The translations under genes and the position numbers were made by a program. Positions 53,887 to 63,655 of a stretch of DNA of 64,000 bases are shown here, piece by piece. The first letter of the stretch is position 1. Each line of letters opens with the position of its first letter. The DNA comes from Neorhizobium sp. SOG26 (GTDB lineage: Bacteria; Pseudomonadota; Alphaproteobacteria; Rhizobiales; Rhizobiaceae), in NCBI RefSeq assembly GCF_003491345.1, contig NZ_CP025512.1, positions 1,302,001-1,366,000 of the forward strand. The letters run 5' to 3'. A model generated the notes under the pieces. It searched no databases and was not told where the DNA came from. It worked only from the letters and a program-made list of their open reading frames with translations.

Positions 53887-55356
53887 ATGCCTGCTGTCCA
53901 GGAAACCATCGATCAGGTCCGCGGGATCGACATCGATCAGTACAAATACGGTTTTGAAACCGTCATCGAAGTGGACAAGGCGCCCAAGGGGCTTTCAGAA
54001 GACATCATTCGCTTCATTTCGGCCAAAAAGCAGGAGCCGGAATGGATGCTCGAGTGGCGCCTGGATGCCTACAAGCGTTGGCTCACCATGGAAGAGCCGA
54101 CCTGGGCGCGCGTCGATTACCCCAAGATCGACTTCAACGACATCTACTATTATGCCGCTCCTAAGAACGTGACGGGACCGACCTCGCTCGATGAAGTCGA
54201 CCCGGAACTGCTGAAGACCTATGAAAAGCTCGGCATCCCGCTTCGCGAGCAGGAAATTCTGGCTGGCGTCAAGACTTCGAAGGTGGCCGTCGACGCCGTG
54301 TTCGACTCGGTCTCTGTTGTCACGACCTTCAAGGAAGAGCTGAAGAAGGCCGGCGTGATTTTCATGTCGATCTCGGAAGCCATCCGCGAACATCCTGACC
54401 TGATCAAGAAGTATCTCGGCTCGGTCGTCCCGACCTCCGACAACTATTACGCAACGCTGAACGCTGCCGTGTTCACCGACGGATCCTTTGTTTTCGTCCC
54501 CAAGGGTGTTCGCTGCCCAATGGAGCTGTCGACCTATTTCCGTATCAACGAAAAGAACACCGGCCAGTTCGAGCGCACGCTGATCATTGCTGAGGAAGGC
54601 GCCTATGTGTCCTACCTCGAAGGCTGCACCGCGCCGCAACGCGATGAAAACCAGCTTCACGCTGCCGTGGTCGAGCTCGTCGCGCTCGATGATGCCGAGA
54701 TCAAGTACTCGACGGTTCAGAACTGGTTCCCGGGCGACGCCCAGGGCAAGGGCGGTATCTACAACTTCGTCACCAAGCGTGGCGATTGCCGTGGCGCACG
54801 CTCGAAGATCTCCTGGACCCAGGTCGAGACCGGTTCGGCCATTACCTGGAAGTACCCGAGCTGCATCCTGCGCGGTGACGACAGCCGTGGCGAGTTCTAC
54901 TCGATCGCCGTTTCCAACGGCCACCAGCAGATCGATTCCGGCACGAAGATGATCCACCTCGGCAAGAACACGTCGAGCCGTATCATTTCCAAGGGTATTT
55001 CGGCTGGCAAGTCGAACAACACCTATCGCGGCCAGGTTTCCATCCATCGCCGGGCCGAAAACGCACGCAACTTCACCAACTGCGATTCCTTGCTGATTGG
55101 CGACAAGTGCGGTGCGCACACGGTTCCCTACATCGACGTGAAGAATGCCTCGGCGAAGATCGAGCACGAGGCAACGACGTCGAAGATTTCCGACGACCAG
55201 AAGTTCTACGTGATGCAGCGTGGCATTCCCGAAGAGGAAGCGATCGCGCTCATCGTCAACGGCTTCGTCAAGGAAGTCATCCAGGAATTGCCGATGGAAT
55301 TTGCTGTTGAGGCGCAGAAGCTGATCGGCATTTCGCTCGAAGGCTCCGTGGGCTGA
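53887..55356 (+). CDS. sufB: Iron-sulfur cluster assembly scaffold SufB
   Basis: A 489-aa scaffold of the SufBC2D complex. [44 protein letters not shown] and [21 protein letters not shown], with its conserved Cys, are family hallmarks. I use the ATG at 53887, which gives the usual length; the frame opens 25 codons earlier, through sequence that looks like leader. It builds [4Fe-4S] clusters from sulfur delivered by SufS. Confidence 0.96.
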   Translation: MPAVQETIDQVRGIDIDQYKYGFETVIEVDKAPKGLSEDIIRFISAKKQEPEWMLEWRLDAYKRWLTMEEPTWARVDYPKIDFNDIYYYAAPKNVTGPTSLDEVDPELLKTYEKLGIPLREQEILAGVKTSKVAVDAVFDSVSVVTTFKEELKKAGVIFMSISEAIREHPDLIKKYLGSVVPTSDNYYATLNAAVFTDGSFVFVPKGVRCPMELSTYFRINEKNTGQFERTLIIAEEGAYVSYLEGCTAPQRDENQLHAAVVELVALDDAEIKYSTVQNWFPGDAQGKGGIYNFVTKRGDCRGARSKISWTQVETGSAITWKYPSCILRGDDSRGEFYSIAVSNGHQQIDSGTKMIHLGKNTSSRIISKGISAGKSNNTYRGQVSIHRRAENARNFTNCDSLLIGDKCGAHTVPYIDVKNASAKIEHEATTSKISDDQKFYVMQRGIPEEEAIALIVNGFVKEVIQELPMEFAVEAQKLIGISLEGSVG

Positions 55357-55416
55357 TCGCCCTTTCACCGAATTCGCGCCCTGTGCGCCATGAACTATGT
55401 CCGGAAAGAAATTAAG

Positions 55417-56172
55417 ATGCTTGAGATCAAGAACCTGCACGCTCGTATCGCTGAAGACGGCACTGAGATCATCCGCGGCCTGAACCTGACGGTTAAGCCG
55501 GGTGAGGTCGCCGCCATCATGGGCCCGAACGGCTCCGGCAAGTCGACGCTTTCCTATATCCTCTCGGGTCGCGAAGACTACGAAGTCACCGAAGGGGAGA
55601 TCCTGTTCAACGGAGAGAACATCCTTGAGCTGGATCCGGCAGAGCGCGCCGCCAAGGGCGTCTTCCTGGCCTTCCAGTATCCCGTGGAGATCCCGGGCGT
55701 TGCGACCATGCAGTTCCTCAAGGTAGCGATGAACGAGCAGCGCAAGGCACGCGGTGAAGCCGAACTGACGACGCCGGACTTCATCCGCCGTGTCAAGGAA
55801 GCTGCCGACAAGCTGAAGATTGACCAGGCCATGCTGCGCCGTCCGCTCAACGTCGGTTTCTCCGGCGGTGAAAAGAAGCGTGCCGAGATCCTGCAGATGG
55901 CGCTGCTCGAGCCGAACCTCTGCATCCTCGACGAAACCGACTCGGGCCTCGACATCGATGCCCTGAAGATCGTTGCCGACGGCGTCAACGCCCTGAAGTC
56001 TCCGGATCGCGCCACGATCGTGATTACCCACTACCAGCGCCTGCTCGACTATATCGTGCCGGACACCGTTCACGTCCTCTACAAGGGCCAGATCATCCGC
56101 TCCGGCGACAAGTCGCTGGCGCTTCAGCTCGAAGAAAACGGCTATGCCGACATCATCGGGGAAGCTGCGTAA
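55417..56172 (+). CDS. sufC: Fe-S assembly ATPase SufC
   Basis: A 251-aa ABC-type ATPase of the SufBC2D scaffold. Walker A is GPNGSGKS, the signature is FSGGEKKRAEI and Walker B LCILDETDSGLD. MLEIKNLHARI at the start gives the standard family N-terminus; the ATG at 55417 has GGAAAG upstream, whereas an ATG at 55390 lacks one. It lies 60 nt after sufB. Confidence 0.96.
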   Translation: MLEIKNLHARIAEDGTEIIRGLNLTVKPGEVAAIMGPNGSGKSTLSYILSGREDYEVTEGEILFNGENILELDPAERAAKGVFLAFQYPVEIPGVATMQFLKVAMNEQRKARGEAELTTPDFIRRVKEAADKLKIDQAMLRRPLNVGFSGGEKKRAEILQMALLEPNLCILDETDSGLDIDALKIVADGVNALKSPDRATIVITHYQRLLDYIVPDTVHVLYKGQIIRSGDKSLALQLEENGYADIIGEAA

Positions 56173-56189
56173 GGCGAAGGAGAAGCGTG

Positions 56190-57464
56190 ATGAACATGCA
56201 GACGACACCTCGTCTCACCGCCGCCGAATCAGCCCTGGTTGAAGCCTTCAGCGGCCAGATCGGCCAACTGCCGGGCAACGGCGCCGTTATCGGCAGCCGT
56301 GATCGCCTGCTCGACGACCTGAAGAAGTCGGGCCTGCCGACGCGTCGCATCGAGTCCTGGCACTATACGGACCTGAAGACGCTGCTCCGCAGCCTGCCTG
56401 CGACCGCACCGGCTTCTGCCATCGACCCTATCGCTCCAGTGCTCGAAGGCTCTACCGTTCTTTCTGTGCTGCAGGGGGCTGCGACTTCCGAGGCCTCGAT
56501 CGATGGCGTGGAAGTCACGACCTACCACGATCAGTTGGTGGATGGCTCCGCTGCAGCTTCACTGACGGCACTCGACAAGGACGACGCCATCGGTCGCATC
56601 AACGGCAGCTTTGTTCGCGATGGTTTTGCCCTCAACGTGCCGGCGAATACCGAAGTGGCGCAGCCGATCGAGTTGCAGGCGCTGCATGCCAGCGGTCAGA
56701 TCCACACCCGCTTTCCCGCCACCTTTGGCGCGGCATCCAAAGCAACGATCGTCGAGCGTCACCAGTCGGTGACGGAGGGCGATGCTTTCGTTTCGTCGAT
56801 CAGCGACGTGGTGCTGGAAGACGGCGCGGAAGTCACCTGGATCATCCTGCAGCAGCAGGGTGCCACCGACACGCATCTCGGCCAGATCCGCATCAAGCTC
56901 GGCACGGAAGCAAAGCTTTGGCTATTCGTGGTGAACGCCGGCGGCAAGCTGGTTCGCCAGGAACTGCGGATCGAAGTTGAAGGCGAGGGTGCTGAGCTTA
57001 CGCTGCGTGGCGTCAACCTCCTGGGTGGCGGCAGCCACACGGACGTGACGCTGGTGCTTGGCCACAATGTGCCGAACACGAATTCGACGGAGATCATCCG
57101 CAACGTCGTGTTTGACAAGGCAAGCGGCGTATTCCAGGGCATGATCCGGGTCGCGCCGGATGCCCAGAAGACGGACGCGAAGATGGCATGCAACACCTTG
57201 CTGCTGTCCGATGACGCGGATTTTTCGGCGAAGCCTGAACTTGAGATCTTCGCTGATGACGTGATCTGCGGCCACGGCGCAACCGTTGCCGATATCGATC
57301 GCAACCATCTCTTCTACCTGATGGCGCGTGGCGTGCCGGAGAACAAGGCGCGAGCCATGTTGGTCAATGCCTTCGTGGCCGAGATCGTCGAAGAGCTGGA
57401 AGACGAAGCGCTTGTCGAGGCGCTGGAAGCGATCATCTCGACCTGGCTCGAAAAGCACGCCTGA
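56190..57464 (+). CDS. sufD: Fe-S assembly protein SufD
   Basis: A 424-aa beta-helix partner of SufB. LPTRRIESWHYTDLKTLL-type N-terminal and LYYLMARGVPENKARAMLVNAFVAEIVEEL-type C-terminal segments mark the family (seen as GLPTRRIESWHYTDL and LMARGVPENKARAML). The ATG at 56190 is 7 nt after AAGGAGA; the preceding GTG at 56187 is too close. It lies 17 nt after sufC. SufD supports iron acquisition by the complex. Confidence 0.95.
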   Translation: MNMQTTPRLTAAESALVEAFSGQIGQLPGNGAVIGSRDRLLDDLKKSGLPTRRIESWHYTDLKTLLRSLPATAPASAIDPIAPVLEGSTVLSVLQGAATSEASIDGVEVTTYHDQLVDGSAAASLTALDKDDAIGRINGSFVRDGFALNVPANTEVAQPIELQALHASGQIHTRFPATFGAASKATIVERHQSVTEGDAFVSSISDVVLEDGAEVTWIILQQQGATDTHLGQIRIKLGTEAKLWLFVVNAGGKLVRQELRIEVEGEGAELTLRGVNLLGGGSHTDVTLVLGHNVPNTNSTEIIRNVVFDKASGVFQGMIRVAPDAQKTDAKMACNTLLLSDDADFSAKPELEIFADDVICGHGATVADIDRNHLFYLMARGVPENKARAMLVNAFVAEIVEELEDEALVEALEAIISTWLEKHA

Positions 57465-57503
57465 CCGGCGTCGCTTTTCGACACGCGCTCAAGGAGAATG
57501 ACG

Positions 57504-58745
57504 ATGGACCAGAACGTGCAGTCTGGCGTCTATGACGTGGAAGCCATCCGCAGGGATTTCCCGATCCTGTCAACGATGGTGCATGGCAAGCCCCTGGTCT
57601 ATCTCGACAACGGAGCGTCCGCGCAGAAGCCGCAGGTCGTGATTGATGCCATCAGCCACGCCTATTCAGCCGAATATGCGAACGTTCATCGCGGCCTGCA
57701 CCACCTGTCGAACGCTGCGACGGAAGCATACGAAGCGGCGCGCGAAAAGGTGCGCCGGTTCCTGAACGCGGGCTCGATCGACGAGATCGTCTTCACCAAG
57801 AACTCGACGGAAGCGATCAACACGGTCGCTTACGGTTGGGGCATGCCGAAGATCGGCGAAGGTGACGAGATCGTCATCTCGATCATGGAGCACCACTCCA
57901 ACATCGTGCCCTGGCATTTCCTGCGGGAGCGTCAGGGCGCAAAGCTTGTCTGGGTGCCGGTGGATGACGAGGGCGCCTTCCACATCGAAGACTTCGAGAA
58001 GTCGCTGACGGAAAAGACGAAGCTCGTCGCCATCACGCATATGTCGAATGCACTTGGCACCGTCGTTCCGGTCAAGGAGATCTGCCGCATCGCCCACGAG
58101 CGGGGTATCCCAGTGCTCGTTGATGGTAGCCAGGGTGCGGTGCATATGCCGGTCGATGTCCAGGACATCGACTGCGACTGGTATGTGATGACCGGGCACA
58201 AGCTCTACGGTCCGTCCGGCATCGGCGTGCTATACGGCAAGGCGAACCGCCTGAAGGAAATGCGCCCCTTCCAGGGTGGCGGCGAAATGATCTTTGACGT
58301 TACCGAAGACAACGTCACCTACAACGATCCGCCGCATCGTTTCGAAGCCGGCACGCCTCCGATCGTGCAGGCAATTGGTCTCGGTTATGCACTCGACTAC
58401 ATGGACAAGATCGGTCGTGCCGCGATCGCTCGCCATGAGGCCGATCTTGCGGCCTACGCGGCAGAGCGGCTGCGGACGATCAACTCGCTGCGCATCATTG
58501 GCAATGCGCCGGGCAAGGGCGGCATCTTTTCCTTTGAGCTTGCGGGGATCCACGCGCACGACGTGTCCATGGTGATAGATCGCAAGGGCGTGGCAGTTCG
58601 CGCCGGTACCCATTGCGCCATGCCGCTCTTGAAACGCTTCGGTGTCACCTCCACATGCCGGGCATCGTTTGGCATGTACAATACGCGCGCGGAAGTAGAC
58701 GCGCTTGCCGATGCGCTGGAATATGCGCGCAACTTCTTTGCCTGA
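57504..58745 (+). CDS. sufS: Cysteine desulfurase SufS1
   Basis: A 413-aa group II (SufS/CsdA) PLP desulfurase. The PLP Lys is in TGHKLYGPSGIGVLYGK, and the active Cys371 in GTHCAMPLLKRF. NIHRGLHHLS-like NVHRGLHHLSNAATEAYE is conserved. No SufE or SufU gene is beside it, so its sulfur acceptor is not visible here. The ATG at 57504 is 7 nt after AAGGAG; the ATG at 57498 is too close to it. Confidence 0.96.
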   Translation: MDQNVQSGVYDVEAIRRDFPILSTMVHGKPLVYLDNGASAQKPQVVIDAISHAYSAEYANVHRGLHHLSNAATEAYEAAREKVRRFLNAGSIDEIVFTKNSTEAINTVAYGWGMPKIGEGDEIVISIMEHHSNIVPWHFLRERQGAKLVWVPVDDEGAFHIEDFEKSLTEKTKLVAITHMSNALGTVVPVKEICRIAHERGIPVLVDGSQGAVHMPVDVQDIDCDWYVMTGHKLYGPSGIGVLYGKANRLKEMRPFQGGGEMIFDVTEDNVTYNDPPHRFEAGTPPIVQAIGLGYALDYMDKIGRAAIARHEADLAAYAAERLRTINSLRIIGNAPGKGGIFSFELAGIHAHDVSMVIDRKGVAVRAGTHCAMPLLKRFGVTSTCRASFGMYNTRAEVDALADALEYARNFFA

Positions 58746-58755
58746 GGATGATGCC

Positions 58756-59136
58756 ATGGCCGTCGAAGAAACCGAGTTCAAGTGGGATGCCCGCGAAGGC
58801 ATCATCCAGTCGGCAATTCCAGCAGATGAACTCGCACGCCTGTCCGACGATATCGTCGCGGCCCTGAAAACGGTCTACGACCCGGAAATCCCTGCCGACA
58901 TCTTCGAACTCGGCCTCGTCTACAAGATCGACATCGAAGATGACCGCATGGTGAAGATCGTCATGACCCTGACCGCGCCTGGTTGCCCGGTTGCCGGCGA
59001 AATGCCTGGCTGGGTCGAGAACGCCGTTGGCGCCGTGGAAGGCGTGTCTGGCGTGGAAGTGGAGATGACGTTTGATCCGCCGTGGACGCCCGAGCGTATG
59101 TCGGAAGAGGCTCAGGTGGCAGTCGGCTGGTATTGA
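58756..59136 (+). CDS. sufT: SufT-type DUF59 protein
   Basis: A 126-aa MIP18/DUF59-family protein. VYDPEIPADIFELGLVYKI and MTLTAPGCPVAGEMPGWVENAV are signatures. The conserved Cys is in APGCPVA. SufT helps maturation of iron-sulfur proteins in several bacteria. The ATG at 58756 is 10 nt after the sufS stop. It precedes sufA by 77 nt. Confidence 0.92.
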   Translation: MAVEETEFKWDAREGIIQSAIPADELARLSDDIVAALKTVYDPEIPADIFELGLVYKIDIEDDRMVKIVMTLTAPGCPVAGEMPGWVENAVGAVEGVSGVEVEMTFDPPWTPERMSEEAQVAVGWY

Positions 59137-59213
59137 TCCATTTACATCCAGATCTTACATTGATGCCATGAAGCGGCGGGCCTTGAACCCGCTTGCGGAA
59201 GGAGAATAGTCCC

Positions 59214-59603
59214 ATGGGTTTTGCAGTGATGACGATGACGGAGGCAGCCTCCGCGCGTGTCAAGCAGATCGTCGCCGGTTCCGGCCCTGATGCAAAAGGC
59301 GTTCGTGTCGGCATCAAGAAGGGCGGCTGCGCCGGGATGGAATACACCATCGATCTCGTGACCGAGCCGAACCCGAAGGACGACCTCATCGAGCGGGATG
59401 GTGCGCGCGTCTGGATCGAGCCCTCCGCAGTGCTTTATCTGCTTGGCACTGAAATGGATTTCGAAGTGACCAAGATGCGCTCCGGCTTCACCTTCGTGAA
59501 CCCGAACCAGACATCCGCCTGCGGCTGTGGCGAGTCCGTGGAACTGAAGCCCGCTGATCTGGCAGCACTTGCCAAGCAGCGTGAAGCTGAAGCCCACGCC
59601 TGA
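59214..59603 (+). CDS. sufA: A-type iron-sulfur carrier SufA
   Basis: A 129-aa HesB/IscA-family carrier. Its three cluster ligands are Cys39 (GGCAG), Cys103 and Cys105 (ACGCGES), the classic C-x63-CxC set. ATG at 59214 has AAGGAGAA upstream; the longer frame to 59193 is not supported. Last gene of the suf operon, closed by a terminator. Confidence 0.95.
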   Translation: MGFAVMTMTEAASARVKQIVAGSGPDAKGVRVGIKKGGCAGMEYTIDLVTEPNPKDDLIERDGARVWIEPSAVLYLLGTEMDFEVTKMRSGFTFVNPNQTSACGCGESVELKPADLAALAKQREAEAHA

Positions 59604-59631
59604 GCCAAGGCAACATTCTCGATTGTTATAG

Positions 59632-59657
59632 AGGGCCCATTTCGGCCCTTTTCTTAT
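59632..59657 (+). terminator. Terminator of the suf operon
   Basis: Stem AGGGCC/GGCCCT with a 6-nt loop and a TTTCTTATT tail. It runs into the stop codon of the convergent MacB-like gene. Confidence 0.75.
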
Positions 59658-60859
59658 TCGTGGCGCAGGGCTTCGATCGGATTGAGCTCCGCCGCCCGGC
59701 GCGCCGGGAAGTAGCCAAAAATCATGCCGATTGCTGCGGAGAAGGCGAAGGCGAGCATGATGATGGTCGGGCTGACCACGAACGGCACCCCGAGGAAACT
59801 GACGACGCCGAAGGCGAGGCCGAGGCCCGCGATAATCCCCGTCACACCGCCAAAGATCGACAACATCACCGCTTCCACAAGGAACTGCGTCAGCACCTGA
59901 CGTTCCAGGGCGCCGATCGCGAGGCGAATGCCGATCTCACGCGTTCGCTCCGTAACAGATACCAGCATGATGTTCATGATACCGATGCCGCCCACGAGCA
60001 GGCTGACGGCGGCCACTGCACCGAGAAGACCGGTAAGCAGCACCGTTGTGCCGGTCATTGCCGCGGCGATCTGGGACATGTCGTTGACCGAGAAGTCATC
60101 CTGGCGGCCGATGCCGATCCGCCGACGTTCGCGCAGCAGGTTCTCGACATCCGATTGGACCTTGGCGGTCGAGACTCCATCCTGTGCCGAGAGGATGATG
60201 CTGGAAATGGTCGTCGTGCCACCGATGCGGCGCTGGTGCAGCTTGAGCGGCATGATCACCGTGTCATCCTGATCATCGCCCATGCCGGACTGGCCTTTGA
60301 CCGCCAGCACCCCCACGACTGGGCAGGCGACATTGCTGACCCGGATATTTTGACCTACGGGATTGGCCGACCCGAACAACTCCTTGCGTACCGTCTCGCC
60401 GATGATGCACGCCGCCTGGCTGCCGCGGTCCTCGTTCGGCAGGAACTCGCGACCGAGCGCGATCGTCCAGTCCTGGGCGATAAGGTAGTCATTGGTAGTG
60501 CCGATGACGCTGGAGGAATGGTTGGCGCCGCCCGCAATGACCGTTGCCGTGCCGCGGTTCACCGGCGCCACTGCGCGCAGGCCGCTGACCTGGTCCTGGA
60601 TTGCCAGCACATCCTTGTCGCTAAAACGCTTGGCCTCACTGCTGGCACGCCCCGGGCCCCACTGTCCGGGACGCACGAAGAGCGTATTGGTACCGAGCCG
60701 CGACAGTTCTGCCTGAACCTTGGCAGTGGTGCCATTGCCGACCGTGACCATGGCAATCACGGCAGCGACGCCGATGACCACGCCGAGCACGGTGAGGAAG
60801 GACCGCAGCATATTGCGGCTGATGGCCCGCCAGGCGAGCTTCGCGGTCTCAAAGAACAT
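59654..60859 (-). CDS. MacB-like ABC transporter permease
   Basis: A 401-aa inner-membrane protein of the MacB/FtsX-like family. One N-terminal segment (SFLTVLGVVIGVAAVIAMVTVG), a large periplasmic MacB_PCD domain and three C-terminal segments (GLLGAVAAVSLLVGGIGIMNIMLVSV, VMLSIFGGVTGIIAGLGLAFGVV, PTIIMLAFAFSAAIGMIFGYFPARRA) give the usual layout. MacB-type systems export peptides, siderophores or macrolides through a TolC-like duct; the cargo here is unknown. The ATG at 60859 follows GGAGG and overlaps the ATPase gene by 11 nt. Confidence 0.9.
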   Translation of the reverse strand: MFFETAKLAWRAISRNMLRSFLTVLGVVIGVAAVIAMVTVGNGTTAKVQAELSRLGTNTLFVRPGQWGPGRASSEAKRFSDKDVLAIQDQVSGLRAVAPVNRGTATVIAGGANHSSSVIGTTNDYLIAQDWTIALGREFLPNEDRGSQAACIIGETVRKELFGSANPVGQNIRVSNVACPVVGVLAVKGQSGMGDDQDDTVIMPLKLHQRRIGGTTTISSIILSAQDGVSTAKVQSDVENLLRERRRIGIGRQDDFSVNDMSQIAAAMTGTTVLLTGLLGAVAAVSLLVGGIGIMNIMLVSVTERTREIGIRLAIGALERQVLTQFLVEAVMLSIFGGVTGIIAGLGLAFGVVSFLGVPFVVSPTIIMLAFAFSAAIGMIFGYFPARRAAELNPIEALRHE

Positions 60860-61565
60860 GCTCGGCCTCCGCGTTCTGGATTTCGTCCGACGCAAGATGC
60901 CCGTCCACGAAGCGCAGCAGGCGCTTGCCGTAGGCGGCGATGTCTTCCTCGTGCGTCACCATGATAACCGTGATGCCGTTCTCACGATTGAGCCGGGTGA
61001 TGAGCTCCATGATCTCGACGCTGGTCTTGGTGTCCAGGTTGCCGGTCGGCTCGTCGGCAAGCAATACGGCCGGATCCGTGACGATGGCGCGGGCGATTGC
61101 CACGCGCTGCTGCTGACCGCCGGATAACTCCTGCGTCGTATGGTTCTCACGCCCGGCAAGTCCCACCTGCTCGAGCGCCATCAGCGCACGCCGCCGTCGC
61201 TCCCGTTGCTCCATCCCACGATAAACCAGCGGCAACTCCACGTTCTCGACCGCCGAGGTGCGGGCAAGAAGGTTGAAGCCTTGGAAGACGAAACCGAGCA
61301 TGTGACGGCGCAGCAGCGTCAACTGGGAACGGTCGAAGGCACTTGTCGGGATTCCCTGGAAAAGGTATTCCCCGGATGTGGGCACGTCCAAGCCGCCAAT
61401 GATGTTCATCGCGGTGGACTTGCCAGAACCCGACGGTCCCATGATCGCGACGAACTCGCCGGAGGTGATGGACAGGTTGATCTTGTCCAGCGCGCGAATG
61501 GTGGCTTCACCACGACCGTATGATTTTGAAAGATCCTTGAACGTGATGAGGGGAGGCAGCGTCAT
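60849..61565 (-). CDS. MacB-like ABC transporter ATPase
   Basis: A 238-aa ATPase. Walker A is GPSGSGKST, the signature [14 protein letters not shown], and Walker [14 protein letters not shown]. The LolD/MacB group is indicated by [22 protein letters not shown]. Its domain is split from the permease, unlike E. coli MacB where both are in one protein. The ATG has GAGG. Cotranscribed with the permease (11-nt overlap) and 8 nt after the MacA-like gene. Confidence 0.94.
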   Translation of the reverse strand: MTLPPLITFKDLSKSYGRGEATIRALDKINLSITSGEFVAIMGPSGSGKSTAMNIIGGLDVPTSGEYLFQGIPTSAFDRSQLTLLRRHMLGFVFQGFNLLARTSAVENVELPLVYRGMEQRERRRRALMALEQVGLAGRENHTTQELSGGQQQRVAIARAIVTDPAVLLADEPTGNLDTKTSVEIMELITRLNRENGITVIMVTHEEDIAAYGKRLLRFVDGHLASDEIQNAEAEHVL

Positions 61566-61573
61566 CTCGGCCC

Positions 61574-62863
61574 TCAGTTGTTACGTGCGACGGCGTCCGT
61601 CACCAACTGGTCGCCAGACTTGATGTCACCGGAGGTGACAACCGTGAACTCACCGTCTGTCGCACCTGTTTCGACCCGAACCCGCTGCGGTGGCGCACCA
61701 TCGCGACGGACGTAAACGGCGCGGATGTTTGCCGCGGCATCATCGGCACTGCCGCCGCGGTTTCCACCACGCGGCCGCGGAGGCGAGAAGAGACGGGTCA
61801 GGAAGTTGCCGCGAGCGCGTGCGGTCGTTGGCGGAGAGTAGCGAAGCGCCGCATTTGGCACCAGAAGCGCGTCTTCAACGGACTTGACCGTGATGTCTGC
61901 CGTTGCCGTCATACCAGGGCGCAGCAGCAGATCACTGTTGTCGACCGTCAGCACCGCCTTGTAGGTGACGACGTTGGAGACGGTTTCGGAGGCGAAGCGG
62001 ACGGCCTGGATGGTCGCCGGGAACTGCCGCTCCGGATAGGCATCCACCGTGAAAACCGCATTTTGCCCTTCCTGCACCTGGCCGACATCGGCTTCATCGA
62101 CCGCCACTTGCAACTCCATCTGCTTCAGGTCGCCTGCGATGGTGAAGAGCACCGGCGCATTGAGCGATGAAGCAACTGTCTGGCCCGGATCAACGGCCCG
62201 CGTCAGCACGATGCCGTCGATCGGCGACACGATCTTGAGCTTTGCAAGATTGAGCTCGGCCAACCGCAAAGCTGCCTCGGCGGACAGCACGGACGCTTCC
62301 GCGACTGATTTGGCGGCGAGCGCCGACTGGTAGGCAAAGCGGGCGGCATCGAGTTCCTGTTGCGTGGAGATGCGGTTCGTCACCAAGCCGATCAGACGGT
62401 CGAACGCGTTTTTGGCGGAAGCCGCTTCCGCTTCTGCGCGCAACACGCTCGCCTGCGCCGATGCCAACTGGGCGCGGGCATTCTGCACGTCCGCTTCCTG
62501 CTTGCTCGTATCGAGCTCCGCCAGCACCTCGCCCTGCGTTACCGCGCTGTTGAAACTGACATTGACCTTGCGGACGGTGCCGGAAAGCTCGCTGGAGATG
62601 TCCACCTGGTCGGTGGGCTGGACGGACCCGGTTGCCGTGACCACCACTGACAAGTCCCCCACTTTGGCGGGGCGCGTTGTATAGTCATAGCGTGGACCGC
62701 TGCTGCCCATGTAGAAGTAAGCGACGCCAGCGACCACCAGAATTAGCAGCGTCAGCAGCGGCCAAAGGAATCTGCGTTTCTTCCGTCCACCCTGCGAGCC
62801 GGCCAGGATCGCGGCCAGATCAGGCTCGGAACGTTTTGCCGCTGGGTCAGGCGCATTCTGCAT
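61574..62863 (-). CDS. MacA-like periplasmic adaptor (HlyD/RND family)
   Basis: A 429-aa membrane-fusion protein with one N-terminal membrane segment (FLWPLLTLLILVVAGVAYFYM). A lipoyl/beta-barrel part follows (SSELSGTVRKVNVSFNSAVTQG and PIDGIVLTRAVDPGQTVA), around a long coiled-coil hairpin (residues about 125-200). It links the MacB-type pump to an outer-membrane channel. A Gly/Arg-rich insert near residue 360 (PPRPRGGNRGG) is unusual. The ATG at 62863 is used; a TTG at 62869 sits closer to the AAGGAG ribosome site and is possible. No TolC-type gene is nearby. Confidence 0.92.
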   Translation of the reverse strand: MQNAPDPAAKRSEPDLAAILAGSQGGRKKRRFLWPLLTLLILVVAGVAYFYMGSSGPRYDYTTRPAKVGDLSVVVTATGSVQPTDQVDISSELSGTVRKVNVSFNSAVTQGEVLAELDTSKQEADVQNARAQLASAQASVLRAEAEAASAKNAFDRLIGLVTNRISTQQELDAARFAYQSALAAKSVAEASVLSAEAALRLAELNLAKLKIVSPIDGIVLTRAVDPGQTVASSLNAPVLFTIAGDLKQMELQVAVDEADVGQVQEGQNAVFTVDAYPERQFPATIQAVRFASETVSNVVTYKAVLTVDNSDLLLRPGMTATADITVKSVEDALLVPNAALRYSPPTTARARGNFLTRLFSPPRPRGGNRGGSADDAAANIRAVYVRRDGAPPQRVRVETGATDGEFTVVTSGDIKSGDQLVTDAVARNN

Positions 62864-63065
62864 GTTCAACCGATACTCCTTGCAATGCGGCTGCATCATG
62901 ACGGAAAGCAGCCACCGTCTTGCGCCTTCCATGACATAGGTCGCGCCTGCGTCCTACTTAAACATCGGTAAGGTGACATGCGGCACGTAACCGCCAGCTT
63001 CTTTGGTGCACCATGCATCCATCGGCATGTTTACGCGTTCCTCACGCGCAACAAAGGAGATCACC

Positions 63066-63326
63066 ATGATCGAAGCAGGACAAATTAAGGAACATGCCGA
63101 AGTGATCGGCGCCGATGGTGCGCATGTCGGCACGGTTGATCGTGTCGAAGGCGGTCGCATCAAGTTGACGAAGAAGGATAGCGGGCAGGGCAGGCACGAA
63201 GGCCACCACCACTTCATCCCGCTTGATCTTGTCGCTGATATCGAAGGTGACCGTGTGCGCCTTTCTGCGAACGGCGACGTGGCCATCACTTTCGAAGAAG
63301 AAGACGGCGGCAAGAGCGTCCAGTAA
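63066..63326 (+). CDS. Small DUF2171 protein
   Basis: An 86-aa soluble protein. QIKEHAEVIGADGAHVGTVDRVEGGRIKLTK is the DUF2171 signature, resembling a PRC-barrel half. GRHEGHHHFIPLDLVADIEGD adds a His-rich loop. Function is unknown; such proteins are common among stationary-phase and stress genes of rhizobia. The ATG at 63066 has the ideal AAGGAGA ribosome site. The gap at 62864-63065 shows the divergent promoters but no GGAAC-N16-CGTT site on this strand. Confidence 0.88.
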   Translation: MIEAGQIKEHAEVIGADGAHVGTVDRVEGGRIKLTKKDSGQGRHEGHHHFIPLDLVADIEGDRVRLSANGDVAITFEEEDGGKSVQ

Positions 63327-63342
63327 AAGCGTTCCAAACAAA

Positions 63343-63378
63343 GAAAACCGGGGACCTAAGATCGCCGGTTTTCTTTTA
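63343..63378. terminator. Bidirectional terminator between DUF2171 and a small minus-strand gene
   Basis: 9-bp stem GAAAACCGG/CCGGTTTTC around 13 nt, with T-rich tails on both strands. Confidence 0.65.
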
Positions 63379-63381
63379 CCG

Positions 63382-63567
63382 TTACTGCGACAGGGCAGGC
63401 ACTCCGAAGCGTTCGGGCAAGAATGCTGTTTCGGCCGGCGGACCGCTGAGACGGGCGGATTTCGCTGCGGCCGTTATCGTCGGCGTTTCCGGATGCATCA
63501 GAAGTGCTATGACCAGTCCGCCTGCGACGGCTGATCCAAGTGCCAGCATCATGTTCTGTATAGTCAT
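63382..63567 (-). CDS. Small single-span membrane or exported protein, unknown
   Basis: A 61-aa protein with one hydrophobic helix (MLALGSAVAGGLVIALLM) and a short, Pro-rich tail (HPETPTITAAAKS). The ATG at 63567 is 7 nt after AAGGAGG, a very strong ribosome site, which supports expression. A GGAAC-N16-TGTT promoter-like pair lies upstream. No known family. Confidence 0.75.
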   Translation of the reverse strand: MTIQNMMLALGSAVAGGLVIALLMHPETPTITAAAKSARLSGPPAETAFLPERFGVPALSQ

Positions 63568-63591
63568 GGCCAACCCTCCTTGTTGCAGGAG

Positions 63592-63616
63592 AACAACGTC
63601 AGGCGCGCCTTGTTCC
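63592..63616 (-). promoter_or_regulatory. Possible EcfG/RpoE2-type promoter of the 61-aa gene
   Basis: On the minus strand GGAAC (63616-63612), 16 nt, then TGTT (63595-63592). The consensus for the alphaproteobacterial general stress sigma factor is GGAAC-N16/17-CGTT, so this has one mismatch. It ends 24 nt before the ATG. Confidence 0.4.
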
Positions 63617-63655
63617 TCAGTATGTGCGGCAGTTCGAAAAGATGAAAGCTGAAAG

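Noticed and set aside
53995..56208. A 737-codon open frame antisense to sufB and sufC
   Set aside because: Same cause: it spans two well-supported genes and their gap, with no domain or credible start.
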